Positions 9,364 to 19,924 of a DNA stretch of 35,169 nt are shown here, in pieces; positions within the stretch are counted from its first letter, which is position 1, and every line of letters begins with the position of its first letter. Location of the stretch: positions 1 through 35,169 of the forward strand of contig SVLC01000018.1 of the NCBI GenBank assembly GCA_015068155.1, written 5' to 3'. The translations under genes were made by a program, and so were the position numbers. The DNA is from Oscillospiraceae bacterium (GTDB lineage: Bacteria > Bacillota > Clostridia > Oscillospirales > Oscillospiraceae). The notes under the pieces are model-generated. The model searched no databases. It had not been told where the DNA came from and saw nothing but the letters and a program-made list of their open reading frames with translations.

Positions 9364-9993
9364 TTAATCCTCCGGATATTCGTCCGCATTCCGGTTTATT
9401 CGTCCCAGAACTGTGCGGATCTCGGAATAGCTGTGCCCACGGCGAAGGAGGGCATCCACGGCTTTTTTGACCTGTTTTTGGTCGGCATCGTCCGACAGAC
9501 GGCTTTGCAGGAAAGCCAGGATATGATCGGACTGATCGGGATAATCCGCCAGCGCAGCATCCCAGTATGTTTTGGGGATCTTTTTTTCATACAGCGCCTG
9601 CTTGGCCCGGGCCAGGCCGTAGCCTTTGGCCGCGCAGCGGGCAACCACCTGGCGGGCAGTTTCTTCATCGTCCACCAGATGCATTTCTTCCATCCATGCC
9701 ACCGCTTCCGCCGCCTGGGAAGGGTCCTCCCCTTTTTGCACCAGTCGTTGCTGCAGGTCCTTTTTGGAAACGGCAGACGCCGCCACGATACGAACCGCCC
9801 GCATTTTCGCGGACATCTGCCTGGCGCTTTGCTGCAAGGCAGAAAATTCCTGCCGCGTCAGCTCTCTGCCGGCATACAGGCCGTAGTCTTCCACGGTCTG
9901 CCGATACAGGGCCAGCCGGGTACCGTCGTCAAAGGTGATCCAATAACGGCCGGCACGGTCCGGTTCAGCCTTTATCGAATCAATCCTCATCAT
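9364..9993 (-). CDS. recX: Regulatory protein RecX
   Basis: [24 protein letters not shown]...; directly downstream of recA and overlapping its 3' end; RecX-like helical repeats. Confidence 0.85.
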   Translation of the reverse strand: MMRIDSIKAEPDRAGRYWITFDDGTRLALYRQTVEDYGLYAGRELTRQEFSALQQSARQMSAKMRAVRIVAASAVSKKDLQQRLVQKGEDPSQAAEAVAWMEEMHLVDDEETARQVVARCAAKGYGLARAKQALYEKKIPKTYWDAALADYPDQSDHILAFLQSRLSDDADQKQVKKAVDALLRRGHSYSEIRTVLGRINRNADEYPED

Positions 9994-11080
9994 CGAAATC
10001 GTCGGCGCTGATGGCAATGCCCTTCTGGGCCGCCTTGGCCGGAGCCTTGGGAGAGGCGGCCTTCAGCAGATTCTCCCGCACCTTGGCCTCCACCTCTTCG
10101 GCGATGTCCGGATTGGACTGCAGGAAATTCTTCACGGAATCCTTACCCTGGCCGATGCGGTCATCACCCATGGAGAACCAGGAGCCGGACTTCTGGATAA
10201 TATCCATCTCCACCGCCAGATCCACCAGTTCACCCCACTTGGAGATGCCCTGGCCATAGAGAATGTCGAAATACGCTTCCTTGAAGGGCGGCGCCACCTT
10301 GTTCTTGACCACCTTGACCCGGGTCTTATTACCGACCACATTGCTGCCTTCTTTAATCGCTTCGGTGCGGCGCACATCCAAACGGACAGAGGAATAGAAC
10401 TTCAGCGCGTTACCGCCGGTGGTGGTTTCGGGATTGCCGTACATGACACCGATCTTCATACGGAGCTGGTTGATAAAAATGACCACACAATTGGTCTTGT
10501 TGATGGTGCCGGCCAGCTTTCGCAGTGCCTGGCTCATCAGACGGGCCTGCAGGCCCACAAAGGCATCGCCCATCTCGCCCTCGATCTCGGCGCGGGGTGT
10601 CAGCGCCGCCACGGAGTCCACCACCACCGCATCCACAGCGCCGCTGCGGACCAGGGCGTCGGTGATCTCCAGCGCCTGCTCACCGGTATCCGGCTGGGAC
10701 ACCAGCATATTGTCAATATCCACGCCCAAAGCGGCGGCATACACAGGATCCAGCGCATGCTCTGCATCCACGAAGGCCACTTCGCCACCCATCTTCTGCG
10801 CTTCTGCCAGGATGTGCAGGGCCAGGGTGGTCTTACCGGAGGATTCCGGACCATAGATCTCAATAATTCTGCCCTTGGGCACACCGCCGATGCCCAAAGC
10901 CGCATCCAGCGCCAGAGAGCCGGTGGGAATGGCTTCCACATTCATTTCGGGGCGGTCACCCAGGCGCATAACTGTGCCCTTGCCATAGCTCTTTTCGATC
11001 TGCGCCAAAGCGGTAGCCAGCGCCTTTTTCTTGTCGGACGCGGGTGCCGGGGATTCAAAGCTTGTCTTTTTCGTAGCCAT
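9980..11080 (-). CDS. recA: Recombinase RecA
   Basis: [13 protein letters not shown], '[17 protein letters not shown]', '[27 protein letters not shown]'. Confidence 0.98.
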   Translation of the reverse strand: MATKKTSFESPAPASDKKKALATALAQIEKSYGKGTVMRLGDRPEMNVEAIPTGSLALDAALGIGGVPKGRIIEIYGPESSGKTTLALHILAEAQKMGGEVAFVDAEHALDPVYAAALGVDIDNMLVSQPDTGEQALEITDALVRSGAVDAVVVDSVAALTPRAEIEGEMGDAFVGLQARLMSQALRKLAGTINKTNCVVIFINQLRMKIGVMYGNPETTTGGNALKFYSSVRLDVRRTEAIKEGSNVVGNKTRVKVVKNKVAPPFKEAYFDILYGQGISKWGELVDLAVEMDIIQKSGSWFSMGDDRIGQGKDSVKNFLQSNPDIAEEVEAKVRENLLKAASPKAPAKAAQKGIAISADDFDDED

Positions 11081-11958
11081 TAATTCTCTTCCTTCCTGAC
11101 GAGCTGCGCAAGCAAGGCCCGTTCTCTGTCATTATAATCCCGGACACGTTCCAGGATCTTGTATCCATGATTTTCCAAAATTTGGCAGATGGCCTCCGCC
11201 TGGCTGGGGTCATATTCCAGACAAAGATAGCCGTTCTGCTTTAAGATGGCGGTGTAGTTCTCCGCAATAGAGCGATAAAAATCCAGGCCATCCATACCGC
11301 CGTGCAGAGCCAGATGGGGTTCATAATCCTTCACGGAACGGTCCAGTTCCTTCATTTCCCGGGTGGTAATGTAGGGCGGATTGGAGATGATCATATCATA
11401 CATCCCCATTTCTTGCGGAGGTTTCTGTAAGGCATCGGCGCAGATGCAGGTAACCCGCTGCGTCAACTGATGGCGCTGCACATTCTTCTGCGCCACCGCC
11501 AGCGCTTCGGCAGAAATGTCTGCCAGGGTAATGCTGGCATCCTTGACCCGTTTGGCCACCGCAATGCCGATACAGCCGGAGCCGGTGCAAAGGTCCAAAA
11601 TACGGGGATCCTGCTCCAGATACAGCCCCCGCTTGATGGCAAGCTGGGTAACCGCGCAGGTATCATCCCGGGGGATCAGCACATTTTTGTCGATGTAAAA
11701 GGTCAGGCCGTAAAAGCTCCACTCGCCCAGCACATAGGCCAGCGGTTCTCCGGACATGACCCGGCTGACCGCAGTTTCCATTTGCTGACAGATCTCCTCA
11801 GAGGCGTACTGTTCCCGATCGGACAGGATCTGTTCATTGGTTTTGCCGGACACATAACTCAGAAGGCTGCGGGCCAGCAGGCTGGCAGTCTGTTCCTCTT
11901 CCAGCAGCATAAAACGCCGGCGGGCTTCCAAATAGAGTTGGGAATACTTCTTTACCAA
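11080..11958 (-). CDS. prmC: Peptide chain release factor N5-glutamine methyltransferase
   Basis: '[18 protein letters not shown]' SAM motif and 'IISNPPYI' NPPY motif; TAATG junction with recA. Confidence 0.92.
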   Translation of the reverse strand: MVKKYSQLYLEARRRFMLLEEEQTASLLARSLLSYVSGKTNEQILSDREQYASEEICQQMETAVSRVMSGEPLAYVLGEWSFYGLTFYIDKNVLIPRDDTCAVTQLAIKRGLYLEQDPRILDLCTGSGCIGIAVAKRVKDASITLADISAEALAVAQKNVQRHQLTQRVTCICADALQKPPQEMGMYDMIISNPPYITTREMKELDRSVKDYEPHLALHGGMDGLDFYRSIAENYTAILKQNGYLCLEYDPSQAEAICQILENHGYKILERVRDYNDRERALLAQLVRKEEN

Positions 11959-12953
11959 GCGTCTTCCCCCTCCTTCTCCGGCAAAACAGCCTTCACCGCT
12001 TCAATACCCACTTCCATCATGCTGTCATCAGGCTCATTGGTGGTAAACTTCTGCATCCACATACCCGGTGCGGCAATGGCGCGGGTGAACCAGTTGTCAT
12101 GGCGGCCGGTCCAGCGGTTGATCTCATAGGTAATGGCCACCACCACCGGCAACAGCAGCAGCTTAAATGCCACCATGATCAGACGATACAGGAACGTGCC
12201 CTGCATGGATGCCAAAGCCGGGATCGCCGTCAGAAGCAACGAGGAGGCCATGGCAAATACCAGCGTGGAAATGATCACCACAACCAGCAGAAAACTGGTG
12301 CCGCAACGGGGATGCAGCCGGGTCATTTGACGGACATTTTCCACGGTTAAGGGCAATCCGGCTTCATAGCAACGAATGGTCTTATGTTCGGCGCCATGAT
12401 AGGCAAAGACCCGTTTCATCTCTTTCATGCGGGAAACCAGGACCATATAGCCCACAAAAATGCAGATACGAAGCACGCCCTCCACCAGGTTTAGCAGCAG
12501 CTGATTGGGGATCCAACGGTCGAAAAAGCCAGCCACCACCACAGGCAGCAGAATAAATAAGCCGATGCTCATGGCCAGGCCCAGGAAAACGGCGAAGCCT
12601 ATAACGAACTGCTGAAATTTCTCATTGCCCAGTTTCTTTTCCAACCATTGATCAAATTTGGATTGGGGCTCCTGGCTTTCCTCGGGCGACAGGTCCGCAG
12701 AATGCATCAGCGCCTTCACGCCGGTGACCTGCGAATCAAAAAAGGTTCGCACGCCGCGGATGAATGGCCAATTCAATATAGATTTCTTGGGTGGGATCTT
12801 CCGAGGGCGAATATCCACATTCAGCGTTCCATCCGCCTGGCGGACAACAATGGCGTCTTTCTCAGGGCCCCGCATCATAATGCCTTCGATCAGAGCCTGA
12901 CCGCCGATGGATGTTTTGAATTTTTCACAACATACAGGTTGTTTCTTTTCCAT
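11952..12953 (-). CDS. DUF1385 family membrane protein (YqhQ-like)
   Basis: MEKKQPVCCEKFKTSIGGQALIEGIMMRGPEK... 'AYHGAEHKTIRCYEAGLPLTVENVRQMTRLHPRCGTSFLL'. Confidence 0.88.
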   Translation of the reverse strand: MEKKQPVCCEKFKTSIGGQALIEGIMMRGPEKDAIVVRQADGTLNVDIRPRKIPPKKSILNWPFIRGVRTFFDSQVTGVKALMHSADLSPEESQEPQSKFDQWLEKKLGNEKFQQFVIGFAVFLGLAMSIGLFILLPVVVAGFFDRWIPNQLLLNLVEGVLRICIFVGYMVLVSRMKEMKRVFAYHGAEHKTIRCYEAGLPLTVENVRQMTRLHPRCGTSFLLVVVIISTLVFAMASSLLLTAIPALASMQGTFLYRLIMVAFKLLLLPVVVAITYEINRWTGRHDNWFTRAIAAPGMWMQKFTTNEPDDSMMEVGIEAVKAVLPEKEGEDAW

Positions 12954-12964
12954 ACAATATATCC

Positions 12965-14377
12965 TCACTGTGCAACAGGCAGCGAAACGGTGACCACCGT
13001 ACCGCCGCCGGGGGCATTGGCAATATCCAGCACACCGCCGTGCATCTGAACGATCTCATCGCAGACCGCCAGGCCAATGCCGGTACCTCTGACCTTGGTG
13101 TTGCCCTTGTAAAATTTCTTTTTAACCAGAGGAAGCTCCTCTTCGGGAATGCCGGGGCCATAGTCCCGGATGCGGACAACCACATTCTCTTCCTCCACCG
13201 TCATGGAGGCTTCGATACGCTTGCCCTCGCCGCCGTGTTTGGCGGCATTGTCCAAAATATTCAGGAAAACCTGGCGCAGACGGGCGCAATCGCAGGGGAT
13301 CTCAGGGATCTCCTCATCGGTGTCCATGTAATCAAGCCGAATACCATTCTGCTGCAGGTGGCTGCCGTACATATACACCGTATCTTCAAACGCGGCGCGG
13401 ATATCTGACACCTGCACATTCAGCGTAAAGCGGCCGTCCTGCAGGCGGGTAAAGTCCAGAAGTTCCATAACCATATCCGTCAGCCGCCTGGCCTCCCGGG
13501 AAATGATCTTCACACCCCGGCTGGTCTGCTCATCCAGGCTATCGTCAGACAGCAAAGTCTCGCTCCAGCCGTTGATAGCCGTCAGCGGTGTGCGCAGCTC
13601 ATGGGACAGCGAGGCAATGAATTCCGCCTGCATTTTTTCATTTTGGTTGATCTTGGCCGACATTTCATTGATGGTATCCGCCAAAACACCGATCTCATCG
13701 TTGTATTTTTTCTGAATTTGGGCGCCGTAGCTGCCGTTGGCAATTCGACGGGCCTTTTGTGTGATCTCATTGACCGGCAGGACAATGGACCGAATATAAT
13801 AGCCGCTGCTGAGCAGCAGCACTGACAGCAGAACAAAAAATGCGCCAACCGCCACCAGGGCGATCTGCAGGATCTGTCTGTTCAGCAGACGGGTGGAGGT
13901 GACATAGCGCAGTACGCCCACCACCTGACCGTCGGAATAGATCATGGGACAGGAAACTGCCATGATATGTTCACCGGTATCCGGGTCCACTCCGATGAAG
14001 GGTTCTGTCTGCCTTTGACGGATCGCTTTCGCGATTTCGCCGGTACGGGGCGATTTACCTGCCCAAGGGCCGTAGCTGGAGGCCACCAGGACCCCATCAT
14101 TGTTGATAAACTGCAGTTCCATAGAACCGCTCATCTCAAAGGTTTGGGCGTAGCTGACGCAGGATTGGTAGTAATCGTCGTAGTTTTGGCTAATGTAACC
14201 GGAGAAAAACTGGCTGGTCTGGGCGGCACGGCTCATCATATCCGAGCGCATATTGGAATAATAGTACACGGCGAAGGTAGCCGTGATCAGTAAAACACAC
14301 ACCAGTCCCAGCAGACAGAACACTGTCAAAGTGTTTCCCAGCCAACGGCTGCGGAGACTGCTTTTTCTTTTTTTCAT
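12965..14377 (-). CDS. Membrane sensor histidine kinase (HAMP-HisKA-HATPase)
   Basis: Two TMs flanking an extracytoplasmic domain; 'FIASLSHELRTPLTAINGWSETL' H-box; 'NILDNAAKHGG', 'DYGPGIPEEE', 'GTGIGLAVC'. Confidence 0.93.
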   Translation of the reverse strand: MKKRKSSLRSRWLGNTLTVFCLLGLVCVLLITATFAVYYYSNMRSDMMSRAAQTSQFFSGYISQNYDDYYQSCVSYAQTFEMSGSMELQFINNDGVLVASSYGPWAGKSPRTGEIAKAIRQRQTEPFIGVDPDTGEHIMAVSCPMIYSDGQVVGVLRYVTSTRLLNRQILQIALVAVGAFFVLLSVLLLSSGYYIRSIVLPVNEITQKARRIANGSYGAQIQKKYNDEIGVLADTINEMSAKINQNEKMQAEFIASLSHELRTPLTAINGWSETLLSDDSLDEQTSRGVKIISREARRLTDMVMELLDFTRLQDGRFTLNVQVSDIRAAFEDTVYMYGSHLQQNGIRLDYMDTDEEIPEIPCDCARLRQVFLNILDNAAKHGGEGKRIEASMTVEEENVVVRIRDYGPGIPEEELPLVKKKFYKGNTKVRGTGIGLAVCDEIVQMHGGVLDIANAPGGGTVVTVSLPVAQ

Positions 14378-14424
14378 GGCTTACCTTCTCCTTTCCTATC
14401 ATTTTGCGCCAATGCAGGCAGGTA

Positions 14425-15111
14425 TCAAGCGCCCCATTTGTAACCGAAACCCCAAACGGTGGTGATATAGACAGGATTGGCGGTATCGTCTTCGATCTTG
14501 ATACGCAGACGGCGGATATTCACATCCACGATCTTCAGTTCACCGTCGTATTCCTTGCCCCACACCTCCGTTAAGATGTCCTCGCGGCTGAGGGCCTTGC
14601 CGGGATTGCGCATAAACAGCTTCATAATGCTGTATTCCACCTGGGTCAGGCGGATACGGGCACCGTTTTTATCCAGGGTATGGTTGCGGGTATTCATCAC
14701 AAAGGGTCCCTGGCTCATCACTTCGCCGTTGCCGGTAGTGTCCTGCCCGATACGGCGGAACAGCGCATCCACACGGGCGGTCAGCTCCGCCGGCGAGAAG
14801 GGTTTGGTAACATAGTCATCGGCGCCGGTCATCAGACCCGTAACTTTGTCCATTTCCTGGGTGCGGGCAGTGAGCATGATGATGCCCATCTGCTTGTTAC
14901 CGGCACGGATATGGCGGCAAACTTCAAAGCCATCCATATCCGGCAGCATAATATCCAAAATCGCCACCTGAATGTCCCGCTGCTCCTGGAGACGGTCCAG
15001 CGCTTCCCGTCCGGTACCGGCCTCTACCACGGTATAACCCGCCCGCTGCAGGTTGATCACTACGAAACTGCGGATATTGACTTCATCTTCCAAAATCAGA
15101 ACTTTTTTCAT
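14425..15111 (-). CDS. OmpR/PhoB-family response regulator
   Basis: MKKVLILEDEVNIRSFVVINLQ... 'VAILDIMLPDMDGFEVCRHI', C-terminal winged helix 'SREDILTEVWGKEYDGELKIVDVNIRRLRIKIE'. Confidence 0.93.
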   Translation of the reverse strand: MKKVLILEDEVNIRSFVVINLQRAGYTVVEAGTGREALDRLQEQRDIQVAILDIMLPDMDGFEVCRHIRAGNKQMGIIMLTARTQEMDKVTGLMTGADDYVTKPFSPAELTARVDALFRRIGQDTTGNGEVMSQGPFVMNTRNHTLDKNGARIRLTQVEYSIMKLFMRNPGKALSREDILTEVWGKEYDGELKIVDVNIRRLRIKIEDDTANPVYITTVWGFGYKWGA

Positions 15112-15118
15112 GGGTTGG

Positions 15119-16414
15119 TTAATCCTCCTCGGTGGTTAGCTCGGCGCGAATGGGGAAAAAGATATCTTTCATGGTTTCTAAGGTAATGCCCGCATCCTTG
15201 GCGGCCGATGTGACGTCCGCCACATAGATCACAGCATTGCCCTTATACAAAATCAGGCGGTCTTCCTGCTTGGCTTCCGATTCTCTGTCCGCATCGGTCA
15301 GCGCCCGGATCGTGACCATCACAGTCTTTTCTCCGTTTTTCAGCAGACTGAACACGGTGCCGTCGTCGGTTTGTTCCACATAAACAGCATTCAGATGTTC
15401 CGGCGCAACAACAACGAACCAGCCTTCCGCATAATTGTGATAGGTGTGCATTTTCACCGTTTCATTTCCCTGGCTGTCCAGGCCGTACCATTGCAAAAAG
15501 CTTTGCTTTCTGTTTCCCGGAACGGTACTCACCGGGATGAACCTGGCAATCTCCGGCACATTGTCACCGTCCACATCTGTGGGATACACCCGGTAATCCT
15601 GCAGCGACTGGGTAGTAATGCTTTTTTTTACCGCGGTCAGCTGGTCCTGGTCCAGGACGAAAACATCGGTGACCAATGTCTTATTCTCCATTTCACAGGT
15701 AACAAACATAGCCCGGCGGCCGTCTGTCAGCGGCCCCTCCGTAAAACGGGAAAAACCGGCAGCAGGCGCAGAGACAGTTTGTTCCTGGGTGCAGACCATT
15801 TCATCATTCCGGTAGCTGTAGAGCATCACATGGCCCTTGCCATCCTCGGCGGTACTGTTGGCCAGCAGGAACAGTTCACTTTGCTGATCCTGGTTAAGAT
15901 CGCAGACTGTTAATCGGGCGTAGCCGGTACTGAGCAATTGCCGGGCAATGCCGTTGGTAAACCGGTAGACCGAAACCGCGCGGACCACCTGGTCGCTGAC
16001 CTGCCGGCCAACAACGATCTCCAGGCCCGGGCGATCATCCAGCTGGGCATACTCCACAAAGTCAAAACCCATGCCGTAACCCTCAATGGTGTCCATCAGC
16101 ACATAACCGGAGGCCAATTGGCTGAAAATCAGAATTTTTAGCGGCTTTTCGCTGTTATCTCTGGCAAAAACCAAATACTCATCAATGCCGTCGCCATCCA
16201 GGTCCGCAGGCTGTACCGTCTGCCGGTTTTCACCGTACATAGGTACGCTGTGGGTCAAGCCGTCCATGGCTTCGTCAATAACAGGCTGCAGCTCATTATG
16301 CGCCTGGGAGCGTCTGGGCAAACAATAGAGCTGGTCCACCGTTCTAAGGCCGCAGCCGGTAAGTACAAGCGCCGCCAAAAGCAGCAGTGGTATCAATTTC
16401 AAATATCGGCGCAT
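15119..16414 (-). CDS. Lipoprotein with FG-GAP/VCBS-like calcium-binding loops
   Basis: MRRYLKLIPLLLLAALVLTGCGLRT lipobox; loops DLDGDGIDE, DLNQDQQSE, DVDGDNVPE. Confidence 0.75.
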   Translation of the reverse strand: MRRYLKLIPLLLLAALVLTGCGLRTVDQLYCLPRRSQAHNELQPVIDEAMDGLTHSVPMYGENRQTVQPADLDGDGIDEYLVFARDNSEKPLKILIFSQLASGYVLMDTIEGYGMGFDFVEYAQLDDRPGLEIVVGRQVSDQVVRAVSVYRFTNGIARQLLSTGYARLTVCDLNQDQQSELFLLANSTAEDGKGHVMLYSYRNDEMVCTQEQTVSAPAAGFSRFTEGPLTDGRRAMFVTCEMENKTLVTDVFVLDQDQLTAVKKSITTQSLQDYRVYPTDVDGDNVPEIARFIPVSTVPGNRKQSFLQWYGLDSQGNETVKMHTYHNYAEGWFVVVAPEHLNAVYVEQTDDGTVFSLLKNGEKTVMVTIRALTDADRESEAKQEDRLILYKGNAVIYVADVTSAAKDAGITLETMKDIFFPIRAELTTEED

Positions 16415-16471
16415 TGCCTTCACGCTCCTTTCCATCCAGGTATTATAACACATTTTTTCGAAAAAGGAAAG

Positions 16472-19400
16472 CTATTTTATCACAACATTTCCATTTCCCA
16501 GCAAATTTTTCAGCTCCGACAGCATATTCTCCGCAAAGCTGCATCTGGTGCCCCGACGCAAACCGGAATCCGCAAAGTACAGCACCACAGGGTTTTCTCC
16601 AGGGAACATCTGCAAAATAGCCCGGGTTTTGATATACTCCAAAGAATCCTCGCCGGGTAGTTTAAGATACAGTTTTCCGGCCACCGGCTGCGGCTTGGCA
16701 GCAGGCTCCTGTATCTGCGGACCATCTTCAAAATCCGACATTGGGCGGGCGCGGTTGATGACGATCTGGGCATCCTTATCATCCCGCAAACTCAGCCGTC
16801 CGGTGATCACCACCGGGGCATTTTCCCGCAAATAGCCGCCATACTGGTTCAGCACATTGGAGAAAGCCAGCATTTCCATAGAAGCCGTATCGTCTTCCAC
16901 GGTGACATAGGCCATCATGGAATTGTTGCGGGTGGTCTTCATCTTAACAGCCTGAACGATGCCTGCCACGGATACGATCTCATCATCCTTCACCGGACAT
17001 TCCTCGCCCATTAGCAATCCGATGGGCTGGACATGGGTATTTTTCAAATATTTGCGGTAATCGTCCATGGGGTGGCCAGACAGATAAATACCGGTGGTCT
17101 CCTTCTCCATGGCCATCAGGTCGGTTTTCTTCAATTCCGGCAATTGGGGCATAGGCAGCGATGCACTGCGGTCCGTTTGCTCCAGCATGCCAAACAAACC
17201 TAACTGCCCGTCGATATTCTTTTTTCTGCTTTCCGCCATGGAATCCATCATCAGCTCATACGCCGCCAGCATCTCGCTGCGGTGATGACCGAAGCAGTCC
17301 ATAGCGCCGCATTTGATGAAGTTTTCCACCGCCCGCTTGTTCATCTCTTCACCCATCCGCTGCAGGAAATCTTCCAGGCTGCGGAAAGGGCCATCTTCTC
17401 TGCGCTTGCGCACCATGCTGCGGATCAAGCCTCGACCAACATTCTTCACGGCGCCCAGGCCAAAGCGAATACAATCGCCTTCCACTGTGAAATGATCATC
17501 GGAATGATTCACATCCGGCGGCAGTACCCGGATGCCCATTTCCTTACATTCGGAAATATAGCCGGCGATCTTGGCGGCGGAGTCAATCACAGAAGTCATC
17601 AGCGCTGCCATATACTGCTTGGGATAGTGACACTTTAAGTACGCGGTTTGATAGGCAACCACAGCATAGCACACCGCATGGGCTTTGTTAAAAGCATAGT
17701 TGGCAAAGGCCACGATCTCGTCATACAACGACTGGGCCACCGCCTCAGCAATACCGTTGGCAATGCAGCCGGGAATGTTCTTCCCGGGATCACCGTAGAC
17801 AAAGACCTTGCGTTCCTGCTCAATGATCTTCATTTTTTTCTTGGAGATGGCCCGGCGAATATTATCTGCCTGACCCATGGTATAGCCGCCCAACTGCCGG
17901 AAGATCTCGATCACCTGCTCCTGGTAGACGATGCAGCCATAGGTGACCTTCAAAATAGGTTCCAGCTGGGGACATTTATATGTGACCTTCTTGTGGTTCA
18001 GCTTGTTTTCGATAAACCGGGGAATGGAGTCCATGGGGCCGGGGCGGTACAGCGCCACGATGGCGGTGATATCTTCGATGGAGTCGGCCTTCATGCCCAC
18101 GCATACGCCGGTCATGCCGGTGGATTCCAGCTGGAACACACCCTGGGTCTTGCCCTCCGCCAGCATACGGAAGGTTTCCGGATCGTCATCCGGTATTTTG
18201 TCCATGGAGAACTCCGGGTCAAACTGCCGGACCTGCAGCTCCGCGTCCCGAATTACCGTCAGGTTTCGCAGACCCAAAAAGTCCATTTTCAGCAGGCCCA
18301 GTTCCTCGATGGTGGTCATGGTGTACTGGGTGACGATGGTATCGTCATTACAGCTTAACGGCACATAACTGCGCACCGGTTCGGCTGTGATCACCACGCC
18401 GGCGGCATGGGTGGAGGTGTTGCGCGGCATCCCCTCCAGGCTCATAGCAGTGTCGATCAGCAGCTTTACCCGCTGGTCGGTATCATACATTTCCTTCAGC
18501 TTGGGGCTGACCTCCAACGCCTCTTTCAAAGTAATGTGCAGCGTATTGGGAACCAATTTTGCTACCACATCGGTTTCAGCGAAGGTGAAATTCATAGCCC
18601 GGCCCACATCCCGAATGGCGCCGCGGGCAGCCATGGTGCCAAAGGTAGCGATCTGCGCCACCCGGTCATGACCGTACTTTTCCACCACATAATCAATGAC
18701 CTCTCCACGGCGTTCCTGGCAGAAATCGGTATCGAAATCCGGCATGGATACCCGTTCGGGATTCAGGAAACGCTCAAAGATCAGCGCGTATTTCATGGGA
18801 TCCACTTCCGTGATATGCATACAGTACGCCACGATGGAAGCGGCGCCGGAACCACGGCCGGGACCCACGGGGATGCCCTGTTCCTTGGCATAACGGATAA
18901 AATCCCACACGATGAGATAGTAGTTTACATAACCCATCCGGCTGATCACGCCGATCTCATATTCCAGCCGCTGGGTGTAGCTTTCCGGCGGATCCACATA
19001 TCGCTTCCGGAAGCCGTCATAGCACAGCTTGCGGAAGTATTCTTCATTGGTGTAGCCCTCCGGCACAGGGAAAGAAGGCAAATGATATTCGTTAAAGACA
19101 AATTCCACATTGCAGCGCTCCGCAATGCGGGCCGTATTTTCAAAGGCTTCCTCACAGCCGGGGAATAACTGGCGCAGTTCTTCCTCGCTTTTCAGGTAGA
19201 ATTCCTCGGTTTGGAATTTCATCCGGTTTTGGTCGTCCACTGTCTTTCCGGTCTGGATGCACAGCAAAACATCCTGCATTTTCGCATCCTCACGGCGCAG
19301 ATAATGGGCATCGTTGGTCACCACCAGAGGAAGGCCTGTTTCCCGGGCGATCCGCATGACGCCCTGATTGACAGGGCGCTGCTCGTCAATTCCGTGGTCC

Positions 19401-19924
19401 TGCAGTTCCAGGTAGAAATGATCCGGACCGAAGATTTCCGCCAGCCGCAGGGCATAGTCCCGGGCTGCGTCATAGTCCTCGTTCATCAGATACTGGGGAA
19501 TACCGCCGGCCAGGCAGGCAGACAAGGCAATCAAACCTTCGTGATGCTGCTCCAGCAACGCCAGGTCCACCCGGGGTTTACTGTAAAAACCATTGGTAAA
19601 GGCTTCGGATACCAAATAGCACAGATTCCGGTAGCCGGTCATATTTTCACACAACAGCACCAAATGATAGGGGTCGTTATCGATGCCGTGGACGCGGTCC
19701 TCCATGCGGCGCCGGGCTACATACACTTCACAGCCAATGATGGGCTTGATCCCGGCAGCTTTGGCCGCTTTATAAAAGTCGATACAGCCATACATCACAC
19801 CGTGGTCGGTGATGGCAATGGCATCCTGCCCCAGCTCCTTCACCCGATCCATCATGCCGCTGATGCGGCACGCGCCATCCAGGAGACTGTATTCGGTATG
19901 GACATGCAGATGTACAAAAGCCAT
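16472..19924 (-). CDS. dnaE: DNA polymerase III subunit alpha (DnaE)
   Basis: PHP start 'FVHLHVHTEYSLLDGACRI', 'VGPGRGSGAASIVAYCMHIT', 'MPDFDTDFCQERRGEVIDYV', OB-fold near C-terminus. Confidence 0.96.
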   Translation of the reverse strand: MAFVHLHVHTEYSLLDGACRISGMMDRVKELGQDAIAITDHGVMYGCIDFYKAAKAAGIKPIIGCEVYVARRRMEDRVHGIDNDPYHLVLLCENMTGYRNLCYLVSEAFTNGFYSKPRVDLALLEQHHEGLIALSACLAGGIPQYLMNEDYDAARDYALRLAEIFGPDHFYLELQDHGIDEQRPVNQGVMRIARETGLPLVVTNDAHYLRREDAKMQDVLLCIQTGKTVDDQNRMKFQTEEFYLKSEEELRQLFPGCEEAFENTARIAERCNVEFVFNEYHLPSFPVPEGYTNEEYFRKLCYDGFRKRYVDPPESYTQRLEYEIGVISRMGYVNYYLIVWDFIRYAKEQGIPVGPGRGSGAASIVAYCMHITEVDPMKYALIFERFLNPERVSMPDFDTDFCQERRGEVIDYVVEKYGHDRVAQIATFGTMAARGAIRDVGRAMNFTFAETDVVAKLVPNTLHITLKEALEVSPKLKEMYDTDQRVKLLIDTAMSLEGMPRNTSTHAAGVVITAEPVRSYVPLSCNDDTIVTQYTMTTIEELGLLKMDFLGLRNLTVIRDAELQVRQFDPEFSMDKIPDDDPETFRMLAEGKTQGVFQLESTGMTGVCVGMKADSIEDITAIVALYRPGPMDSIPRFIENKLNHKKVTYKCPQLEPILKVTYGCIVYQEQVIEIFRQLGGYTMGQADNIRRAISKKKMKIIEQERKVFVYGDPGKNIPGCIANGIAEAVAQSLYDEIVAFANYAFNKAHAVCYAVVAYQTAYLKCHYPKQYMAALMTSVIDSAAKIAGYISECKEMGIRVLPPDVNHSDDHFTVEGDCIRFGLGAVKNVGRGLIRSMVRKRREDGPFRSLEDFLQRMGEEMNKRAVENFIKCGAMDCFGHHRSEMLAAYELMMDSMAESRKKNIDGQLGLFGMLEQTDRSASLPMPQLPELKKTDLMAMEKETTGIYLSGHPMDDYRKYLKNTHVQPIGLLMGEECPVKDDEIVSVAGIVQAVKMKTTRNNSMMAYVTVEDDTASMEMLAFSNVLNQYGGYLRENAPVVITGRLSLRDDKDAQIVINRARPMSDFEDGPQIQEPAAKPQPVAGKLYLKLPGEDSLEYIKTRAILQMFPGENPVVLYFADSGLRRGTRCSFAENMLSELKNLLGNGNVVIK

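Noticed and set aside
9980-11080. Possible intein or insertion in recA
   Set aside because: 366-aa ORF is contiguous with normal spacing of Walker A, loop and C-terminal motifs.
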